Source of the DNA: SG8-41 sp044867805
GTDB taxonomy: Bacteria; Pseudomonadota; Gammaproteobacteria; Burkholderiales; SG8-41
Assembly (NCBI GenBank): GCA_044867805.1
Contig: JBIOVQ010000145.1
Coordinates: 1 to 8,710, forward strand
Length of the DNA stretch: 8,710 nt
Direction of reading: 5' to 3'
The position numbers and the translations under genes were made by a program. Shown piece after piece: positions 1 through 6,071 of the stretch. The notes beneath the pieces were generated by a model, which saw only the letters and a list, made by a program, of their open reading frames with translations, was not told the origin of the DNA and did not search any database. The number at the start of each line of letters is the position of its first letter. The stretch's first letter is position 1.

Positions 1-631
1 CCGTGGTGACCTCCGCGATGTTTCTCACCTGGCCGGTCAGGTTCGCCGCCATCGAGTTCACGTTGTCGGTCAGGTCCTTCCACGTGCCCGCCACGCCCGG
101 CACCTGCGCTTGCCCGCCGAGCTTGCCCTCCGTGCCCACCTCGCGCGCCACCCGCGACACCTCGGAAGCGAAGCCGCCGAGCTGGCTCACCATGGTATTC
201 ACGACCTTGCCGATCCGCAGGAACTCGCCGCGCAGCGGCCTGCCGTCGATCTCGAGCAGCAGCGACTGCGAAAGGTCGCCTTTCGCGACCGACTCGATCA
301 CGCGCGCGACCTCCGTGGTCGGCCGCACCAGGTCGCCGATCAGCGTGTTTACCGAGTCCACGCTCTCCGCCCACGACCCGGCGGCCGAGGGCAGCTTCAC
401 TCTCTGGCTGATCTGGCCTTCCTTGCCGACCTCGTTGCGGATACGCGCAAATTCCCTTGCGATGAGCGCGTTCATTTCGACCACATCGTTGAACGTGGTC
501 GCGATCTCGCCGTCGATGCCCGTGAGATCCATGGGCAGCCGCACGGAGAAATCGCCCTTGCGCAATGCGCGCAATGCCTTCAGGAACTCGCCGCGCTCGA
601 GACCTGCCGAGGTGACCGCGAGATCGTTCAT
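1..631 (-). CDS. Poly-HAMP sensor histidine kinase, N-terminal part (C-terminus beyond the left edge)
   Basis: The first 210 residues are visible; the frame is open at position 1, so the catalytic part lies outside. The start is the ATG at 631-629 (minus strand), preceded by a strong GGAGG five bases upstream. No membrane segment is seen, so the protein is probably soluble. The sequence is serial HAMP units. The first spans about residues 14-64 (ALRKGDFSVRLP, then FNDVVEMN). The second spans about 97-165 (VIESVAKGDLSQ, then IGKVVNTMVSQL). A third begins near 196 (LTGQVRNIAEVTT). Linkers repeat the pattern 'EVGxEGxxxxxxxxPxxxGxW'. This matches Nik1-type poly-HAMP kinases, which normally continue into HisKA, HATPase and often receiver domains, and relay signals such as osmotic or envelope stress by autophosphorylation. 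None of the catalytic domains can be confirmed here. It lies 86 bases downstream of a receiver gene on the same strand, a likely partner. A chemoreceptor-like HAMP protein is the less likely alternative. Confidence 0.88.
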   Translation of the reverse strand, partial: MNDLAVTSAGLERGEFLKALRALRKGDFSVRLPMDLTGIDGEIATTFNDVVEMNALIAREFARIRNEVGKEGQISQRVKLPSAAGSWAESVDSVNTLIGDLVRPTTEVARVIESVAKGDLSQSLLLEIDGRPLRGEFLRIGKVVNTMVSQLGGFASEVSRVAREVGTEGKLGGQAQVPGVAGTWKDLTDNVNSMAANLTGQVRNIAEVTT

Positions 632-634
632 TGA

Positions 635-643
635 CCCCTCCCC
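635..643 (-). promoter_or_regulatory. Strong ribosome binding site of the poly-HAMP kinase gene
   Basis: On the minus strand this reads GGGGAGGGG, with GGAGG ending five bases before the ATG at 631. It fixes the kinase start inside the window and shows that the protein begins directly with a HAMP region and has no sensor or membrane domain before it. Confidence 0.7.
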
Positions 644-690
644 ATCTGGACAGCTGCCGTAACTATTCCATGGACCGCAGCAACTCACGT

Positions 691-702
691 CCCGCCGGCG
701 GG
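691..702. repeat. Short GC palindrome between the receiver and kinase genes
   Basis: CCCGCCGGCGGG is a perfect 12-bp palindrome in the 86-base gap between the receiver stop and the kinase start. It has no loop and no following T-run, so it is not an intrinsic terminator. It could be a weak mRNA structure between two co-transcribed genes, or chance in GC-rich DNA. Confidence 0.35.
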
Positions 703-717
703 GCGGCCGTCACCCTG

Positions 718-1092
718 CTACGACTTCGCCGGAGCGGGAAGCATTTCCCTCAGAACTGCGACGACTCTTTGAAATTCGGTCGACTTGTCGAGAAAATAAT
801 CCGCCCCCCCATCGATGCATTTCTTCTTGTTCTCGACGTGCGGGTAGTTGGTGAGCATGATGACCTTGGGAGCCGGGCGGAGCTTCTTGAGGTCGAAGAG
901 CACGTCCGCGCCGCTGCCCTTCGGCATCCTCAAGTCGAGTATCGCGACGTCCGGTTTCAGTTTTACGGCGAGGCTGCGGGCCTCGCTGGCGTCCTCCGCC
1001 TGGCCTATGACCTCGATGCCCTGGAGATCGGCCAGAAGGCTGATCAGCCGTTCCCGCACGATAACCGAATCATCTGCGATCAGGACTCTCAT
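718..1092 (-). CDS. Receiver-only response regulator (CheY-like, 124 aa)
   Basis: A stand-alone phosphoreceiver domain. The start chosen is the ATG at 1092, which gives MRVLIADDS with the acidic pair D7/D8 at the end of the first strand. The phosphoacceptor is D53 in AILDLRMPKGSG. T81 (MLTNYP) and K103 (FLDKS) are the conserved switch and catalytic residues, so the active site is complete. The protein ends at residue 124, about 15 residues after the last helix, with no output domain. It therefore acts by protein contact or as a phosphorelay intermediate. The poly-HAMP kinase gene starts 86 bases downstream on the same strand, and co-transcription is likely. The Shine-Dalgarno site is poor (GGCGATGAA before the ATG). 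The reading frame stays open upstream to about 1350, but that stretch looks non-coding. A TTG at about 1140 is a possible alternative start. The family call is secure; the signal it transmits is unknown. Confidence 0.9.
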   Translation of the reverse strand: MRVLIADDSVIVRERLISLLADLQGIEVIGQAEDASEARSLAVKLKPDVAILDLRMPKGSGADVLFDLKKLRPAPKVIMLTNYPHVENKKKCIDGGADYFLDKSTEFQRVVAVLREMLPAPAKS

Positions 1093-1188
1093 TTCATCGC
1101 CGGGCGCGCGCTGGCCTGTCTCGATACCCCCACCCGCCAATGATAGGGCCCGGATAATCAAGGAACTATCAATGAAGCATGATTTGAA

Positions 1189-1228
1189 TGTAGCGATGTG
1201 ACCAGCATCCTGTAGCGATATCGCTACA
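1189..1228. promoter_or_regulatory. Candidate operator: 18-bp palindrome plus a direct half-site
   Basis: Positions 1211-1228 read TGTAGCGATATCGCTACA, a perfect 9+9 palindrome. The same nine bases, TGTAGCGAT, occur in direct orientation at 1189-1197. The two starts are 22 bp apart, about two helical turns. The elements lie 97-136 bp upstream of the receiver gene's start, where an activator or repressor of that minus-strand unit could bind. A homodimeric regulator with one full site and one auxiliary half-site would fit. The cognate factor is not in the window, since the receiver protein has no DNA-binding domain. I do not recognise the motif as a named consensus. Confidence 0.5.
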
Positions 1229-1395
1229 TTGCGCCGCGCGTACGGCCCACGCGCAGGCTTGGCCGCCGAGGGATTCGGCCAGCGTTGTTCCGGGTGTGCC
1301 AAGGCCGCCTGTCGCCGTGGCCCACAGGGGCGTTTGAGCGCAACTGGCATAGCCCAAGTGGACTATGATACCGGCTTGCGGCGTAACACAAAGCG

Positions 1396-1422
1396 TGTAG
1401 CATCACGACGACGTTATGTAGC
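1396..1422 (+). repeat. Second pair of TGTAGC elements, 21 bp apart
   Basis: TGTAGC occurs at 1396-1401 and again at 1417-1422, 21 bp from start to start. This echoes the 22-bp spacing of TGTAGCGAT at 1189 and 1211. Shorter TGTAG copies follow at 1491 and 1505. They may be further binding sites of the same regulator, or part of an RNA. Confidence 0.35.
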
Positions 1423-1523
1423 GCACAGGTTCTGCGCATACAGACTGCGGTGGCCAGCCCAATGTTAGGAGCCCAGCCGGCCAAACTAAGTGTAGTCACC
1501 CGTCTGTAGGCCAGTAGCCGTCC

Positions 1524-1561
1524 CGGGGGTATGACCACAGGTCATGCCCCCGTTTCTTTTT
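1524..1561 (+). terminator. Intrinsic (rho-independent) terminator
   Basis: The stem is CGGGGGTATGACC (1524-1536) pairing with GGTCATGCCCCCG (1540-1552) across a three-base ACA loop. That is 13 pairs with a single G-U wobble in the plus-strand RNA. It is followed at once by TTTCTTTTT (1553-1561). It works only in plus-strand orientation, since no T-run follows on the other strand. The nearest plus-strand gene starts 243 bases downstream and none lies upstream in the window, so it either ends a small RNA or attenuates read-through into the operon. Confidence 0.85.
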
Positions 1562-1791
1562 GCGGCCCCGATCGACGGGCCACGTCGCCCCTGAGCCGCA
1601 GGGCGGTCGCAAGTCACGGTCGCCGATGGGCCGAATGGAGCAGTGCCTTCGTGCGCTGCGTCAATGTCCTGTCGCCGATCCCGTCTAGATTCCCCATCGA
1701 AGCCAGGCGCGGCGTGTAACCGCCCGGTGGAGGCCGCGGGCGGCGCCTGCGGTCGCAGCGCCGTGCCGGGTAATCCGTCCTTGATCAAGCT

Positions 1792-1795
1792 GGAG
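1792..1795 (+). promoter_or_regulatory. Ribosome binding site deciding the monooxygenase start
   Basis: GGAG lies nine bases before the ATG at 1805. The open frame extends upstream to 1643, but the 54 extra codons are low-complexity, and family resemblance begins only after the ATG at 1805. Confidence 0.6.
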
Positions 1796-1804
1796 CCAAG
1801 AAAG

Positions 1805-2829
1805 ATGCCGACTTCCGCCCTCGATTATGGATTGAAGATTTTCTCCACCTGCCCGCTCTCGCAGCAGACGGCGCCGGGGACCTACCTGCGGCGCGTGCAG
1901 GAAATCGCCCGCTGGAGCGAGAACGCGGGATACGAGGGCATCCTCGTGTTCACCGACAACGCGCAGCTCGACCCGTGGCTGGTCTCCCAGGCCATCGTCG
2001 CCGCCACCGAGCGCCTGTGCCCGCTGGTGGCGATCCAGCCGATCTACATGCATCCCTACAGCGTGGCGAAGATGATCACGTCGTTCGCGTGCCTCTACGG
2101 CCGCCGGCTCCATCTCAACATGGTGGCGGGCGGATTCAAGAACGACCTGGTCGCGCTGAACGACCAGACGCCCCACGACGACCGCTACGTGCGGCTCGTG
2201 GAGTACACCACCATCGTGCAGAGCCTGCTGGGGACGGCGAATCCGGTGAGCTTCGAGGGCCGCTATTACAAAGTGACCAGCCTGAAGCTGACCCCGCCGC
2301 TGCCAGCCGGGCTCGCTCCGGACATACTCGTCTCGGGATCATCGGGCGCCGGCATGGACGCCGCGCGGCAACTGCAGGCGACCGCCGTCGAGTACCCGAA
2401 GCCGCCGGCTGACTACGCCGCGGAGCCGCCTGCGAACATCGACTCGCGCGGCATCCGCATCGGCATCATCGCCCGCTCCGGGGAGGATGAGGCCTGGTCC
2501 GTCGCCCGCGCCAGGTATCCGGAGGACCGCAAGGGCCAGTTGACCCATCAGCTCGCCATGAAGGTCTCGGATTCGTCGTGGCACCAGCAGCTTTCGCAGC
2601 TCGCGCAAGCCGCCCCGGGGGCGGAAAACCCGTACTGGCTGGTGCCGTTCCAGAACTACAAGGCCGTCTGTCCTTTCCTGGTGGGCAGCTACGACCGCGT
2701 GGCCGACGAGCTCGCGCGCTACGTCGATATCGGCTACCGCACGTTCATCCTGGAAGTGCCGGCGAGCGAGGAAGAGATCAGTCACACCGGCGTCGTGTTC
2801 GACCGCGCCGTTTCCCGGTGTACCGCGTG

Positions 2830-2830
<1 letters not shown>
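1805..2830 (+). CDS. Luciferase-like (LLM-class) flavin-dependent monooxygenase, SsuD-related
   Basis: The 341-residue protein belongs to the bacterial luciferase/alkanesulfonate monooxygenase superfamily. These are TIM-barrel enzymes that use reduced FMN from a separate reductase to oxygenate organic substrates. Signals in order are GLKIFSTCP (9-17), RWSENAGYEGILVFTDN (36-52), DPWLVSQAIVAATERL (56-71), the barrel-core segment GRRLHLNMVAGGFKNDL (99-115), HDDRYVRLVEYTTIVQSLL (124-142), FEGRYYKV (150-157) and SGSSGAGMDAAR (177-188). No signal peptide is present, so it is cytosolic. It is shorter than typical SsuD (about 380 aa), resembling the LLM proteins often found in NRPS/PKS clusters. The next gene, an adenylation enzyme, overlaps its stop codon by one base, implying translational coupling. 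Its role is therefore probably tailoring of a carrier-bound or released acyl or aminoacyl group. A desulfonating role is less likely here. No flavin reductase is in the window. The substrate is unknown. Confidence 0.87.
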
Positions 2831-4503
<1,673 letters not shown>

Positions 4504-4518
4504 GGACGAACCCGAACG

Positions 4519-4800
4519 ATGACCGATGCAAATGCCATAGTCGAGCGCCTCGACGCCCTGTTCGCCGAGTGCTTCCACGTCGAGGTCCCGTCGCCGGACA
4601 CCGACCTGCTGGAGACCGGCGTGCTGGACTCATTGCAGTTCGTGGAGCTGCTGCTGCAGCTCGAGCGGCGCTTCGGATTTCGAGTCAAGGTCGAAGACAT
4701 CAACCTCGATGATCTGCGTACGCTCGCGCGGATCGCTCGACTCGTAGCCGCGGGCGGCGCGGCAACCGCAACGTCCGCCGCGAGCGCGATTTCTTCTTGA
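4519..4800 (+). CDS. Discrete acyl/peptidyl carrier protein
   Basis: This 93-residue acidic protein has the carrier-protein pattern: helix I (AIVERLDALFAECF), DTDLLETGVLDSLQFVELLLQLE, then a helical end. S38 in the LDSL motif is the predicted 4'-phosphopantetheine attachment site. The last 15 or so residues are an Ala/Ser/Thr tail with no further motif. It starts 15 bases after the adenylation gene, with AAGGA 12 bases before the ATG. The obvious role is to carry the acid activated by that enzyme, in trans, in the cytoplasm. Activation needs a phosphopantetheinyl transferase from elsewhere; none is in the window. The sequence alone does not say whether the cargo is an amino acid, hydroxy acid or fatty acid, but the adenylation-domain aspartate favours an amino acid. 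Confidence 0.9.
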   Translation: MTDANAIVERLDALFAECFHVEVPSPDTDLLETGVLDSLQFVELLLQLERRFGFRVKVEDINLDDLRTLARIARLVAAGGAATATSAASAISS

Positions 4801-4916
4801 TCCGCTTGGGGCGGGGCTCGGTCGGCGCTCGAATGAGCGAGCTCCACGGCCTGCGGGCCGCGCCGCGATCGTCCGCAGGGCCGGGCAATCCCGGACGGCG
4901 AAGGGCGGAATCTGCA

Positions 4917-6011
4917 ATGGCGGCGATCCGCGTCATGACCGAGGACGATGTCCCCGCCGTTGCCGCGCTCTTCCGGCGCGTGTATCCGGAGCAGCGCTGG
5001 ACTTCGCAGGCCGCGTGCGAGTCCCACTTCCGGGAGATGCTCTTCCACAACCCGTGGTTCGACCCCGAGTTGCCATCCTGGGTCGCCGAGGAGGAGGAGG
5101 GTCGCATCTCCGGCGTCTACGGAGTGATGCCGCGACCGATGCTCCTGCGCGGGCGTCCGATCCGCGTGGCCGTGGGCTGCCAGTTCATGGTGGACCCCGA
5201 CAAGCGCGACGGCCTCACAGCGCTGCAGCTGGCGAAAGCGTGTATCTCGGGACCGCAGGATCTCACGCTCGCTGACGGGGCCCACGACCTGTCGCGGCGC
5301 CTCTGGACCGGGCTCGGTGGGACGGCATCGCTGCTCTACAGCCTTCACTGGACCCGCCCGCTCCGCCCCGCCCGCTACCTGCTGTCGCTTCTGGGGAAAC
5401 GTTCCGCATTTCGTTTTCCCCTGGCCCTCGCGGCACGCCCGCTGGGCGCCCTGGTCGATGCCCTGGCGGCGAGGCTGCGCCCGAACCGGTTCTATCGGGA
5501 AGAAGGCGAGCTCACGGAAGACGCGCTGGACCCGGCCACCATGCTGGCGCATCTACCCGAGGTCTGCGACGGCAGCGCGCTGCGGCCGGTGTACGACATG
5601 CGCTCTCTCGCCTGGCTGCTCGAGCAGACGGCCCGCAAGACGCGACATGGAAAGCTGCGCGCGCGCGCCGTGCGCGACGGCGGGCGGCGGCTGATCGGAT
5701 GGTACCTCTACTACGTGACGAGGGGCGGCGTAAGTGAAGTGGTCCAGCTTGCAGCGCGGAATGGCTCGTTCGATGACGTGTTGCGGCGGCTCCTGGCCGA
5801 CGCGTGGCGACACGGCGCGGCGGCGGTGCGGGGGCGCCTCGATCCGCGCCACGCTCAGGAACTTACGAACCGGCTTTGCTGGTTGAGAACGGATGACACC
5901 TGGGCCCTGGTCCATTCCCGCCATGCCGATATCATGGGAGCGATCCAGCGAGGGGAGGCTTTTCTCAGTCGCCTGGAGGGCGAATGGTGGCTGCGGTGGA
6001 CGGACGCGTAG
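4917..6011 (+). CDS. Long GNAT-type N-acyltransferase (364 aa, probably two GNAT lobes)
   Basis: The N-terminal residues IRVMTEDDVPAVAALFRRVYP (4-24) look like the first strand and helix of a GNAT fold. CQFMVDPDKRDGLTALQLAKACI (88-110) matches the motif A region that holds the pantetheine pyrophosphate, with a degenerate R/Q-x-x-G-x-G loop (KRDGL). DGAHDLSRRLWTGLGG (120-135) resembles the C-terminal helix motif. A second GNAT-like half follows: GRRLIGWYLYYVTRGGVSEVVQLAARNGSFDDVLRRLLADAW at 256-297. The protein is about twice the usual GNAT length, as in FemX-like and polysaccharide-cluster transferases. It is downstream of the carrier protein, so it may use the carrier-bound acyl group as donor; acetyl-CoA is the alternative. 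The ATG at 4917 was chosen because the fold begins there, with GGCGGAA nearby. An in-frame ATG at 4833 and a TTG at 4797 would extend it by 28 or 40 Gly/Arg/Ala-rich residues. The acceptor is unknown. Confidence 0.75.
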   Translation: MAAIRVMTEDDVPAVAALFRRVYPEQRWTSQAACESHFREMLFHNPWFDPELPSWVAEEEEGRISGVYGVMPRPMLLRGRPIRVAVGCQFMVDPDKRDGLTALQLAKACISGPQDLTLADGAHDLSRRLWTGLGGTASLLYSLHWTRPLRPARYLLSLLGKRSAFRFPLALAARPLGALVDALAARLRPNRFYREEGELTEDALDPATMLAHLPEVCDGSALRPVYDMRSLAWLLEQTARKTRHGKLRARAVRDGGRRLIGWYLYYVTRGGVSEVVQLAARNGSFDDVLRRLLADAWRHGAAAVRGRLDPRHAQELTNRLCWLRTDDTWALVHSRHADIMGAIQRGEAFLSRLEGEWWLRWTDA

Positions 6012-6071
6012 CGCGCGCATGGGCAGGCACGGAACCCGCGTGAGCCATCGGTAGCCTTGAAGGGCCGCAAA
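6012..6071. other. Gap between convergent genes, no terminator seen
   Basis: Only 60 bases separate the stop of the GNAT gene from the stop of the oppositely oriented lyase gene. I see no hairpin with a T-run on either strand, so transcription of both units probably ends by rho or beyond the partner gene's end. Confidence 0.5.

Larger units (their letters stand above)
1376..1561 (+). ncRNA. Possible small RNA or leader transcript ending at an orphan terminator
   Basis: This is inferred from the strong plus-strand terminator at 1524-1561, which has no plus-strand protein gene before it. TATGAT at 1364-1369 could be a -10 element, with transcription starting near 1376. There is no good -35 hexamer at the right distance, so the 5' end is a guess. 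The interior has some pairing potential, for example TGGCC at 1451-1455 with GGCCA at 1479-1483, but I recognise no known RNA family. It could be a free sRNA or the aborted leader of the monooxygenase operon. Confidence 0.22.
1093..1804. other. Long intergenic region between divergent transcription units
   Basis: About 710 bases separate the minus-strand receiver gene from the plus-strand monooxygenase gene. No open frame here looks like a protein: candidates are Arg/Pro/Ala-rich, lack recognisable motifs and overlap other signals. The stretch 1150-1230 is richer in A/T and holds the palindrome at 1211-1228. From 1360 to 1561 there are further TGTAG elements and an intrinsic terminator. From 1562 to 1790 I see no hairpin with a T-run, no clear sigma-70 promoter and no gene. 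The Shine-Dalgarno site of the next gene lies at 1792-1795. Confidence 0.75.

Noticed and set aside
1093..1350. N-terminal extension of the receiver protein (frame open to 1350 on the minus strand)
   Set aside because: The extension is Pro/Arg/Ala-rich, shows no motif, and crosses the 18-bp palindrome. The receiver fold is complete from the ATG at 1092.
1380..1470. Possible integron attC site (GTAAC near 1382 and GTTAGGA near 1464)
   Set aside because: The outer boxes do not match the attC consensus beyond TAAC/GTTA, and the inner arms do not pair. No integrase or cassette structure is present.
1643..1804. Upstream start for the monooxygenase
   Set aside because: The 54 extra residues are low-complexity. 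The ATG at 1805 has a GGAG nine bases upstream, and family similarity begins just after it.
2578..2829. Upstream start for the adenylation enzyme inside the monooxygenase gene
   Set aside because: This segment is the monooxygenase coding sequence read in another frame. The ANL fold starts at MTTLLQHGLTAQAQARPEA, and the TGATG overlap is a classic coupling junction.
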